Source: Salminus brasiliensis
Taxonomy: Eukaryota > Chordata > Actinopteri > Characiformes > Bryconidae
DNA: 64,000 nucleotides
Assembly (NCBI RefSeq): GCF_030463535.1
Contig: NC_132883.1
Location: forward strand, 33,335,873 to 33,399,872
Direction of reading: 5' to 3'
Below are positions 22,772 to 34,500 of this stretch, piece by piece (the stretch's first letter is position 1; each line of letters opens with the position of its first letter). The notes beneath the pieces were generated by a model. It worked only from the letters and a program-made list of their open reading frames with translations, had not been told where the DNA came from and ran no database searches. Position numbers and translations under genes: made by a program.

Positions 22772-24130
22772 CACTATATGTCCAAATGTTTGTAGATGTT
22801 CTCCGCTTAGGGAATGCAGCTGCTGTATATGGAAAAACATTTCTCCCTTTTTGTAGGATATGCAATCATTGTATCATCAAGGAATCATAGAACACATGTA
22901 ATGAGTATTTTTAAGTTCGATGTATAAATGTACTATTAGACTTTGGTTGGGACAAAAATGTTCGGATGCGGTTTCACATGCCCATTTACAATCCTATGTT
23001 TTTGCCCCAGAATCAAACAGGCTGTTTTTTCTTTCATGATGCAATGTTAAATAACTGCCATCCAGCTGATTTTGGTTATGCTGGATGTTCTTTCACTGAA
23101 GTACACTGAGCAGTGTCACGTTTGTACCACAGTGTACCAAACTTAATTTCTCATCTATGTCAAGGTAAACACAGTGTTTAATTTTAGAGCACCTTTAACT
23201 CCTCAATCCATATAGTCTATATAGGGGAGCTAAGCTGCAAAAACAGAATGTGTTGCATTCTGTTACAACAACAATGCATTTATCCTTACATACCAACAAA
23301 TTCAGTCTAAATTAGCTCCACTTATGCACGCTGACTTCATATTTCATTATTGTAATTATATGCATAATTGCAAGTAGTAAGCAGTAAAATATGCTAAAAG
23401 TAGGCCATAGGCTCTTTTAAGTCAGCATAAATCAGACATCTTTGGACATTCCCCTTCTCTGACAAGTTACACCTGGTATTACGAAGGGTATTTGACCTAG
23501 CTGAATGTTTTCGCTGGATGATAGGTGGGGGGTCAAGGTGGTAGTGGGAGATAACATTATTGCTTGATAATATTGTTCCACTGTCTGTTGTATCATGGTG
23601 ACAATCAAAAAATCAGAAGGCAGTTTAGAAGCAGATGAGCACATTTATATTTAATGGAATTGTAAGGGAATGGGGATGTGAACCTAAACAAACAAGATAA
23701 ACAAAAAAATGTGACCTTAAGGTGCACCCACTGCTTACACAGGTGTTCAGTCATGCACAAACAGTTTATATAACCTCCATAGGAAAACACTGACAGTAGA
23801 ACGGGATGCTTTGGAGCAGTTGCACATGGGTCTTAGGTCACTGTGCATGTCCTGTGGGGCAATGGAACTGTGTTTTATGGAGTGATGGAGTCAATTAAAG
23901 AGCTTTGGGATAAGGTGAAGAGGTGTTTGTGATGCAGAACTAAGTATCTAACATTAATACCTGACATCACTTGTGGCTGAATACAACCAAATCCTCTCAA
24001 TGTCCCAGTATTCTAGTGTACAGCTTTCCCATAAAACAAGAAGCCACAGCATAACCTAACAAGCCAAAAAATGCTCCTGATTTCAGGAGAAATGGTCTAC
24101 AAATGTCTACAAACTTTTGGACATATAGTG
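22772..24130. mobile_element. Tc1/mariner element with readable terminal inverted repeats, coding region decayed
   Basis: The left terminus CACTATATGTCCAAATG.TTGTAGA (22772 on) is mirrored by TCTACAAACTTTTGGACATATAGTG ending at 24130, giving a 1359-base element of typical Tc1 length. The left flank is TA; the right flank is TG, a decayed target duplication. Short matches to transposase-type sequence (GGAACTGTGTTTTATGGAGTGATGG at about 23866) are present, but stops and indels are frequent. A tandem duplication (ACATACACTATAATGT) precedes the left end. Confidence 0.75.
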
Positions 24131-24369
24131 TGAAATGAGTGCTAAAGGCAGGGATGCCCTGGGTGAACTTGTTTTTTAACACTACAATGTTCAATTCTAG
24201 GCCTATAAGAGTAGGTGGTGGTATATTTTTATGAGATATGGGCCTATTCAGAGAGCTACTGTTGATTATTTTTAGCAAATGTGTCCAAATGATGCAAGTG
24301 TATGTCAATAAATGGAATGTGTAACTAGTTAGAGTGAGAATGTGTGACAAATGAAGAGGATTTTTTACA

Positions 24370-24610
24370 TTTTATTTGAAAATAGGTGGTGTGACTGTTG
24401 CAGTGCGCAGTGCAGTGGGGCTTAGAGGTTTTTATTTGATGGAAAGAGAAGGCAGAATTGAGGCAGCAGGAAAAATCCACAGCGCACACCAACCGTGCTC
24501 GCCAAATATGGGATTAGAAAAGAAATCATCCGTGTCAGAAATCCTCAGTAGCCTAATTTCTTCCAGTAGACCATATTACGTTAATCCCCCCAGCCCCCTG
24601 CCGTAGACGT
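24370..24610. other. Unexplained moderate-GC block downstream of slc32a1
   Basis: A non-repetitive block that stands out from AT-rich flanks and is open in one frame (24376-24606, 76 codons). No splice sites or known domain fit, so I do not call a gene. It could be a conserved non-coding element. The rest of 24131-25380 shows nothing recognisable. Confidence 0.25.
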
Positions 24611-25382
24611 TTCGTCAGTGTCTTAGGTGTTCAGCGTGTGTATCACATAATTCGTGAGTGAATATGAAGTGCAAGTATAAATGGCCTGTTGAGAAGTTAA
24701 CTGAGCTGTGTGTTCAATGTGACCCAGATGTAAAAAAATAATAAGTAAATATAAGACATTAAAAATGCTCTTTCGAAAATGCGTACAAAACAAAAAATGA
24801 TGTACTCATTTAAAGATGACAATAAATTCAATATTTTGTGTTTCATTTCTCTCTTCTGGCTAGTTGTGTAGTAAACAAATGGTCCTCAGCTGAACGCTGA
24901 ACAAAGAATCACGTGGTAGGCTATTTGTGAGTGTGTGTCTCGGTGTGTCTGTACGTTGCTGTGGAGATTATTCTTCTGTAACCTGTGTTAAACTGCTTTA
25001 GGTAGAGGGAAATGTCCCCCTATAAAACATTGTCATTGTCCATTTACTGTGAGGCTAAAGAAGGCATGTGCATGAGTTTAGCATCCAAAGGATGACGATG
25101 GATAAACATTGCCCTTTAGTTACTCATTCATCTAAACCAAACTAGATGAAACCAAGACATGTTTGCTGCCACCCCATTAAGTCTAAACCTTTTTCCAGTA
25201 AATGTGAAGTAGACTAAATGTCTCAGTAAGCAGTGGGCAGTGCTATGATCTAAAGTAATTCCAGAATACATGAGTTGGTATGGAAAGGTATAGAAATATA
25301 GTCTGGAATATGTCACAAAAGGCTATGGGACTTACAACCACAGTGACAACCATTCTCTCTGAATGAAGAAACAGAAAACACC

Positions 25383-25976
25383 TTGATGACCTGCAAGCCT
25401 TGGTTGTGTGAGATGAAGGTGAAAAACATGGGGCCCAATATATCTGGTGTAAATTTAATAGCATTACACACTAAGAACATCACACCAACCATCAAACATG
25501 GTGGTGTTAGTGTCATGGTGGGGTGGTGCTTTACGTCTTTAGGGCATAACTTTAGGAAAGGACAGAACCATGAATTCTGATCTCTTCTAAAAATTCTTGC
25601 AGGAGAAAGCTCAGTCATTAATATGTGATCTGAATCATAACTGCAATTTGTCTTATGCAAAAAGCATTTTTGGAGTGCCCCAGTCAAAGACCCAACTTAA
25701 ACCAAGTTAAGATGTTGTAGCATGATCTTAAATACACAGTCATGGTCAAACAATATAAAAGTTTCATGCTTTGTTGTTTTAACTAAAAGTGGCACAAATA
25801 GGTATTAAATTTATGTTTTCACATGGGGGATATTACTGTTGCAAACCCTTTTTTCCCCATGAATGGCATATTTTGTTTGTTCTCCTTATCTTATTTTACA
25901 TTTTGTATGAGGACCTAAAATCATTGAGTGACAAATATTCCAAGACAGAGGAATAGTTTTTGGATGGCACTGTGGG
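25383..25976 (+). mobile_element. Decayed Tc1-like transposon copy
   Basis: The + strand carries ATCAAACATGGTGGTGTTAGTGTCATG (about 25491), the codons of the Tc1 transposase VKHGGGSVM region, then CAGTCAAAGACCCAACTTAA (SPDLN region, about 25681). The right side ends in the degenerate repeat TTTTGGATGGCACTGTG (about 25960). Frames are destroyed, and the left end is not resolved (it may begin near 25240). Confidence 0.7.
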
Positions 25977-26149
25977 ATTAATTGATTGTTAGATGTGATA
26001 ACAGATCAGGTGTGTATGTAACTCCCTCAAGTTACAAATTCCTGAAATTCATCTCCAACATGATGGCTAAAAATGGCCATATCTAGAACACAACCCTAAT
26101 GCTAACTAGGAAAAGACGCCGCTCTCTACACAACCCCCTCCCCAAAACA

Positions 26150-26640
26150 TACTTTTATACACAGATTAGCCATAACATTATTAATGTTGGGGGATACATT
26201 ACACAGCAAGTGAAGGTACTGTGTTAAAAGCAGAAAAAATGGGCAAGCAAAAGAGTCTGAGCCACTTTGACAAAAGTCAAACTGTGGTGGCTAGATGACT
26301 GGGTCATAACGTCTCCAAACCATCAGGCAGGTCTTGTGTTTTTTCTGGTATGCAGTGGTCAGCTACCAAAAGTGGTTCAAGAAAGGACACCAGTGAACTG
26401 GTGACAGCATCATGGACACCTAGCGCTCATTGACACAATCCATGGAGGTCCCACCTCACAACTTAAGGACCTGCTGCTAACGTGTGGGTGCCAGATGTCA
26501 CAGGGCGCCTTCAGAGGTCTTGTGGAGTCCATGCTTTGAATGGGTAAATCTATTATCAATTGATCTGTTATCAATTTGATCAACTGATCCCAAAACGTGT
26601 CTAAGGAAATAATTCTCATTAATATTGCCATGAAAATTAA
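26150..26640 (+). mobile_element. Internally deleted Tc1-like transposon copy
   Basis: The 5' part corresponds to the transposase start (ATGGGCAAGCAAAAGAGTCTGAGC at 26239, helix-turn-helix region, then GTGGTTCAAGAAAGGACACC). It jumps at about 26435 straight to the 3' end of the transposase gene (CCATGGAGGTCCCACCTCAC..., GGACCTGCTGCTAACGTG). About two thirds of the element, including the catalytic core, is missing. Confidence 0.75.
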
Positions 26641-27228
26641 ATTTCAGAATTACTTAGGCAAGCCATTTAGCAAATGTTTTACATTACATTTGGCCCCACC
26701 ATTTGATTAGGGAACAAAAATTAAGTACATGCTTTTTACCCTGGGGCTTTTTCCCTTGAGTTAGCATAGCAGTTTTGTATTATGCAGCCTGTATTGGCAT
26801 TCCTTTCATGTTTGCATTCAAATCCAATACATGGCTAATTGACTTGGCCATGTTATACAGTCACTGGGCCTTATTCACTAACTGTCATATAAGGAAATGT
26901 CTTCTTAAAACCCATATACCCAGTTGTCACGAAGACATTCAGACATTTACCAATAGTTTTTTTATCTGGGATTTGTTCAATTTACGAGGACACTAAGATC
27001 CATCTTTGATGAGAGCATAGCTGTAAACAATTCTATGGTTTAAAAACACACCATAAATCTGAGGTACACTTTTTGTTACACCTTTTTAAGAACAAATATT
27101 GGAAATTCTTAGGAATATATTGGTGATTGTGCATTGTGCTTTTGTTTACCTTGCTCCAACACATATTAAGACCTACAGGGCTCTGATCTGTAGTCAACTT
27201 ACTTTTGTGCAAAATGTGCAGCTATGTA

Positions 27229-28529
27229 CAGTGGGGGAAAAAAAGTATTTAGTCACCAGTCACCAATTGTGCAAGTTCTCCCACTTAAAAAAATGAGAGA
27301 GGCCTGTAATTGACATCATAGGTAGATCTCAACTATGAGAGACAAAATGAGAAAAACAATTCTCATTGTCTGATTTTTAAAGAATTTATTTGCAAATAAT
27401 GGTGGAAAATAAGTATTTGGTCACCTACAAACAAGCAAGATTTCTGGCTGTCACAGACCTGTAACTTCTTCTTTAAGAGGCTTCTCTGTCCTCCACTCAT
27501 TACCTGTATAAATGGCACCTGTTTGAACTCGTTAACAATATATATTGGTCTTCACACTATAGTGAAGACCAAGGAGCTGTCAAAGGACACCAAAAACAAA
27601 ATTGTAGACCTGCACCAGGCTGGGAAGACTGAATCTGCAATAGGCAAGCAGCTTGGTGTGAAGAAATCTCCCTCGATCAGGGGCTCCACGCAAGATCTCA
27701 GCCTGTGGGGTCAAAATGATCACAAGAATGGTGAGCAAAAATCCCAGAACCACATGGGGGGACCTAGTGAATGACCTGCAGAAAGCTGGGACCAACATTA
27801 CAAATGCTACCGTCAGTAACACACTATGCGGCCAGGGACTCTTTTTTTTTGTTTGCTAGAGAGCATTTGGATGTTCCGGAAGAGTATTGGGAGAATGTCT
27901 TATGGTCAGATGAAACCAAAGTAGAACTGTTTGGTACAAACACAACTCGTTGCAGACTGAGTGCAAACCTCCTTCCATCAGCAAGGGCATTGAAGATGAA
28001 ACGTGGCTGGGTCTTTAAGCATGACAATGATCCCAAGCACACTGCCAGGGCAACAAAGGAGTGGCTTCGTAAGAAGCATTTCAAGGTCCTGGAGTGGCCT
28101 AGCCAGTCTCCAGATTTCAACCCCATAGAAAACCTTTGGAGAGAGTTGAAAGTCTGTGCTGCCCGCCAACAGCCCCAAAACATCACTGCTCTAGAGGAGA
28201 TCTGCATGGAGGAAAGGGCCAACATACCAGCAACGATGTGTGCCAACCTTGTGAAGACTTACAGAAAACGTTTGACCTCGGTCATTCCCAACAAAGGATA
28301 TATAACAAAGTATTGAGATGAATTTTTGTTATTGACCAAATACTTATTTTCCACCATTATTTGCAAATAAATTCTTTAAAAATCAGACAATGTGATTTTC
28401 TGAATTTTTTTCCCATTTTGTCTCTCATAGCTGAGGTCTACCTATGATGTCAATTACAGGCCTCTCTCATCTTTTTAAGAGGGAGAACTTGCACAATTGG
28501 TGACTGACTAAATACTTTTTTCCCCACTG
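27229..28529 (+). mobile_element. Tc1-like transposon with intact ends and internally deleted transposase
   Basis: Starts CAGTGGGGGAAAAAAAGTAT after a TA and ends TTTTTCCCCACTG before a TA (27227-27228 and 28530-28531), the TA target duplication typical of Tc1/mariner. Long inverted repeats extend over about 200 bases at each end (GTGGAAAATAAGTATTTGGTCA and its complement). The transposase reads ELSKDTKNKIVDLHQAGKTE, then loses part of the second helix-turn-helix. It later reads [39 protein letters not shown] and [19 protein letters not shown], so the second and third acidic residues of the DDE triad region are partly kept. A roughly 300-base block before the MKRGW motif is missing and the frame shifts. 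It cannot encode an enzyme but could in principle be mobilised in trans. Confidence 0.93.
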
Positions 28530-28531
28530 TA

Positions 28532-31506
28532 TAACTTGCTTGTAGTATTAATGTAGCATTATCTATATTGTGACTCCTTAACAACATTGTAAATTGAAAA
28601 CCTTGAATATTTTGGAAACTTTTAGTTTAGCATAGGCAATGACTTTTTAAAATCCTGTTCAAGTATGTCAAAGACAAATCCAGCTTATATTTCTAATATG
28701 GGCATGATGCATGACTACAGAATGACTCACAACTTTAGTGGTCTGTGAAAGACAGTGATCTTCAATTCCCTTCCTGGAATGCCAGTGTTCAGCAAAGCTT
28801 AGAGATTTCCCTATTTTCCATAAAAGCACCTGAATCTACTCCTCTCCTGCATTGCAACAAAAAGACAATTTGTTTTGACACAGTCTCAGACCTTTAATAG
28901 CAAATCAGGCCTGAGGCATATCACCAATTGTAATTGTATTAATTTTTAAGCTTCATACATTCTCTAACTCTTCAAACCCTGTACTAACATCCAGCAACCA
29001 CAGGATTATGTAAGCAACTGTTTGAAAATCTAAAAAGGACGTTTAATGCCAACCAGGCAGGGGAAAGCTATAAGAAGATAGCAAAATGTTTCAATGTCTC
29101 ATATGCAGATGAGAAAGGCATATCAAAACCCCCATATGATGGCCAAGAACCCCCATATGATTGCCAGACTGCAGAAAGTGTCTTTAATATATTTAAAATG
29201 TTAATCAATCATATTTTCTCTAATTATTAAGAATGGCCAAAATGTCTGTTAAATATATTTTAAAATACATTTTAAATTTATATTTTAAATGTTTATTTTG
29301 CATATCTAAAATTGGCCAATTAATATATTTGTATATTAATATATTAAATATATTTACAAAACTTCTAAAAAATGACTAAATAATAATAATAATATTTATA
29401 AAATAAGATAAATAATAAGTACATTTAAAAGATTGTTTACATACAACTGCCTCTTCATCATGTACATGTATCTATGAAACTTGATGCTTAAGATTTACTA
29501 CCTATGTGTTTTAATACATTCCTATATGTTTTAAAATACATTTATTTTAAACAAAATTAGGAATATAGACAATATATTCTGAAAGACATTTTAGTGTGTA
29601 AAATGTATTTAAAAATAAAATGCAATGTACTTGACATGCATTTCTCATGCATAAAATACATGTGCATGAGTTACCCTGTATTTCTAACAAATATCAGAAG
29701 AGACAACATAGAAATCTTGCTAATAGTTTAATGAATCAATTCCTAAATGCCTAAATCATCATAATGTTGGTTTTAATGTGAGCTGTGAAAGTCAGACTGA
29801 ACACATCTGGAAACATTGAAGATTTTATGTAGCACCAACAAGCTACACTTACACCTTTGTTACAAGCAGAGGAACCTTCTTTGCCATGTAGCTTGCAGTC
29901 ATGTGTTTCATGTTCTTCTTTCTCATGAGCCCTCCTAAAAAGAAACTCTACACAAAAATAAAGTATGAACCATGAGGAAGTGAAAGTTACCGCATTTTTA
30001 AGATACGTTTATGCTGATGTGATCAATTTCCTCCTTAAAAAGGGATATTCAAAACCACTAGATCCATCCAGAAAATGAGACTTGGGAACAAATGTTTATG
30101 CACACATTTCATAGTTTCATTAAGGAATAAGCACACCACAATGTCCCTCCCATTAGCATCACTAATGTATCAGCAATATTTCCGTTTACATTCACTAGTT
30201 CCTTAGGCCTTCAGTCTCCTGCTCCAAATGGTGGTGCTAAAACATAAACATGAATTGTGTTTGAAATGGTAGACTCCAACATGTGTGCATACATTTATAA
30301 ACCATGAACATACACTATTTTCCCATGTCCTTTAAAACAAATGGACCTTTATCTGCACTAAAATATTTGCAAATGGTCTCTTGAATGTAACACTACACCA
30401 AACCCCAAACCTAAACTTAACCTTAAATCTAACCCTAAACCTAATAATTCAGTACTCATTTATATTCAACTTAGAGTTCAGTTGCATTTAATATACATTC
30501 AGTCAAAGCTTAGTTCAGCAGTTAAGTTTGTAAAACAATGCTACAGTTCATGGCAAGAAGGAAGAAGGCAAGAATCTCACAAACTTTCACTTTTGTTTCA
30601 CTGTACAGATTGGCATTGACAGAAAAGCAAGCACACTCCCCCTTTTGCCAGTGAATTGGCACCTTTAATTAATGTATCACCCTTCAGTCTTCAATTTCAG
30701 TCAGGCATGGTGCCTAAATTCTGACATGGTATGTCATTTAACAGAATTTCAAATGCTGATGTCTATTAAATATCAAACCATATAATTGTTGTGATGATGA
30801 ATATGTATCTCTAACATATTTACGAAACCTGCCAATTAGTAGGTGAAGTTAATCAATTGTGTTTGAGTTAAAAGAGCTATCTCAGGAAAAGTTCCCCACC
30901 CTTAGTCTAACTGCGAACATAATGAATACATTTCTGTATTTTCACTTGTAATAAAAGCAGTTGGTTTTTAATTAGTAAATGTCTAAATTACACATCTTAC
31001 AAAATAAAAGTTCATATTCAGAAACAAAGTGCAATTGCTCAAGTACTTTCCACCCTGCTTATATCTATTGTTGCATTTAGGTTTTAAAGATCACTCAGTG
31101 GTAGAATGAAACAGTGCATGTTGTTCACTTCCTCATTCTAATGGAACACGGTTACAGCTTACTGTGTTAGTCTTGTTTCAGATCTTGAATTATTGAGGAA
31201 GTAGGAATCAAAAGGACCAATGAATAGAACTTGTTGGACACACACAGATATACAGTCCGCAAAGACAAACACATCCGATTTTCTCAGTTGGTAAGGTTTT
31301 ATTTGTTTGGTTTTTTTTATTCATACTTTTTTTTAAAGAAATTGCAACTTCCAAACTGTAAATTACAACCTTGGCAGGAATTAATAGATATTTTGTCTAG
31401 GTTTTAAGTATGTATAATAGACAAAAAGATTCATTTGATTGGCAAAACAAATACAAATGTTTTACATAATTCCCTTTTATAGCAAAGGATCTGTAAGTCT
31501 GCTATC
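28532..31506. other. Intergenic DNA upstream of the BPI/LBP gene
   Basis: No gene seen. A weak Tc1-like scrap lies at about 29043-29180 (GGGGAAAGCTATAAGAAGATAGC, the transposase N-terminal region). A degenerate CCCTAA-type stretch lies at 30398-30446. Myeloid-type ETS motifs occur at 29976-29985, 31126-31133 and 31195-31202. Confidence 0.4.
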
Positions 31507-34500
31507 ATGGTGAAGATGTGGTTGATTGGTCTTTTCCTGATGACTTTAACACATACAAATGCGGACTATTCTGCCCTGCAAGCAGTTCTGTCACAAAAAG
31601 GACTGCAAAAAGGTAAGACACTTTTTTTGCACACACTGGTAAAGGTTTAAACTGTCAAATGGAGGAATTCCAGAGTGGTTTTGTTTTGGTTTATTCTACT
31701 GTTTGATATGGTGACTTTTTTGTTATTTGTATATTTATTCAATTAAATAAGAATTAAGTAGGAAACATCTAAATAGTTGATGGGGTTTTAAGTTACTAAG
31801 TTAGTTAATTATATTTCAATTAAGTTTTTACCTTTAAAGTTAAAAGTTTAGAGTTAAAAAAACTAGTAAAAGAATAACACCATGTTTGTCTCAGTGTGGC
31901 TCCACAAATTGACAACATAAATGAATATTTTTAATAATATGCTGCAACAATTCATTTGTTGATTTTATTACATAATAATATCATATAAACAGCATATAAT
32001 ATTTACAGGACAGGTGTTCATTCATTGTAAGATCTTTGCCCTTAGCCCTTTAAGTTGCAGTTTTTCTGGCACCTGGTAAGTTCTGTGGCTTCTATTTTGA
32101 GATGACTGCTTTCTGCTCTGAGAAACAGAAATTGAGGTAGTGAAACTGAGAACCTTTAGCCTCAAGCACAGTACAGGTTCACTTAAATACACTTGTGATT
32201 GTCAAGACTGTGGGACTGTGCCCGGAATGAACCATTACAAAAAATATTTCCCTCAAACCACCTGAATAGGGCGACAATGCATGTGGCATTTAACCCCTTA
32301 AAAAGCCTATGGCCCACCGGCAGACTGAAAGTGTTATTACAAACTTCTGTTACCAAAGAATAGCCCCACCAGTTTGTACAGAAGTCCCTGTATTTACTGA
32401 GTAATATGCCTTAGTGTGTAAGCCTTGGATTGTTAAGGGGTCAATGGAACATTATGTAGCAATTGTACCTAATAATTAAAAGCTCCAAATTCATTTTGAT
32501 GGTACACAGACTTGTAATAGAAAACAGGTGTCTCTCTGCCCATGCCATTTTAGTTCCAGAATGCTGCATTGTAACTTTGGTAAAGCATGCATGAGGCCGC
32601 TCTTGAGAAATACATAACGTTAAGTAACCCAAGTCATTTTTGTGTAAAATCCTGAAATCACTTTAACACTGTCGATTGACAACAACAAAAAAAGATGAGA
32701 CTGGCTGGTTTTATGTGTCTTGGAGAAAGCACATGCACACACCCTCCCAGCACTGGTAGCAAGTTGTGAAAAGGGGAGTTCAAGCTATTGGGTGGGAACT
32801 GGATATGAACAAAATTGATGTGAAATTGTGAATACAAAACAGTGTGTAGAAGTCTAAGTGGGCAGGCACCCAAATTGTTCAAGAACTGCATTATTATGAA
32901 AGATTTGTTCCTGCATTTCCCTTCTCTCTTCTTCTTCAACATGCTCATGTGGGGCTCACATGGGTAGGACATGGGCTAGGTGGGATCCAGGTGGGGGGGA
33001 GTGGGTTTGTACATGTGTTGTTGCTGGTACCCTAACGGTTTCTCAAATGGGCTTTACTGTTACAGCCCACCGTAATCTCACATGGGTCCCATCTAAGCCC
33101 ATGTTAAACCCCCTCTGGTCCAATCACTGACCCTGATGGGCATCCATATGTGGGGCCAACATGGAACCCACGGACATTTTCTGGTTCCCAGTTGGGCTAA
33201 CCATCTAGGCCTCACATGGGCATGTTATCTGGGTTTCTGTTTTTCTGTCTTCTAAACTCTCCCTCATGTCCCTGGCTATGTGTTTCTGTATGTTTAGGTC
33301 TCCTGAGTCCACACTAACTCTTCCCATATTTATTTATAATAGTTATTATATTATGTATTGGTGGCATTCCCCAGTACATAAGATAAAATGTCAAATCCTA
33401 TATAAGGGTGGAGCTATCTTCAAACAAGAAGCATCCCATGTAAAGACCACCAAAAACAAAGACATAAAAATCATCAGTCCTACAAATAAAACAATCCTGC
33501 TAGCTTTCATCAGGGTGTGTTTCTGAATGTGTTTGTTCTTAATCAATTATTATAATATGGTTTAAATACACATTATGTTTATTATTTCAATTGTCCCACT
33601 TTAAAATATATTTTTTGAAAAGTAAGACAGCATAAAGGACTGTTATAAACTATATGTCCAAACAATATGTCCTTTTAAAGAATGCATTCAATTACTAGTT
33701 GCACCCATTGATGACACAGATGTGCAAATGCACACACACAGTTTGTATAGTCCCTGTAAACATGTATTACCAATAGAATAGGACTCTTTTGAAACATATA
33801 ACATTCACAGCCTATTTCTGTAAGAGCAACAACATTTTTTCACATTATAGAAAATGCATTTTCTCTTTTGGTTTGCTTAGGATATAATGTGGTATTTTGT
33901 GTGGATTTAATCTTTGCCTTCATATCTTAACATATATCAGAGGTCAGAAATGAACAAAAATGTTATTCTTCATGTGTAATATTTATCTGTAGTTTTCTTC
34001 TTAAACCAGTTCTTTGGTATTGATTCAACCTTTGTTGTCTTGGATGCTTTGTGATGTTTGTTTGCCATTGTTTTCCATGGATCCTCATAATTCCAGCTTG
34101 TACATGCAAACTGTTTTCCTTCCTGCAATTTGAGAATTTGAATTTTGCAAAAGTAATGCAAGGCTGCCACTCTTGGTGTTCTCTCTTCCATTTTTTAACA
34201 CCTGAATGAACTAATCTGCCACTTATTGTTCATGCATTAAATATAGTGTGCTGGAGCAGGGGAAACACTGCACCCTATCGTGTTTCCCCCTTCAGGAATG
34301 CATTTTGACATCAGTTCTCTGAAGACGTAAAGCAGTCAAATTGCCCCTTGCTGTTTGAGGTTAATGGGCAGGTTGGACTTGTTTATTGTATATTAATATG
34401 ACCATGACCAACTATAAACAGTTGTTCTGTGAAAATACACCAAGCATGGCATTCTCTGGTTTGACTTAACTCAATTTTAGAAAAAAATGTCTCTGTATTA

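Noticed and set aside
27824-28246. 140-codon minus-strand ORF
   Set aside because: Antisense of the Tc1 transposase remnant.
33640-33662. Solo inverted-repeat end (ACTATATGTCCAAA) like that of the 22.8 kb element
   Set aside because: Too short, with no partner end or flanking duplication seen.
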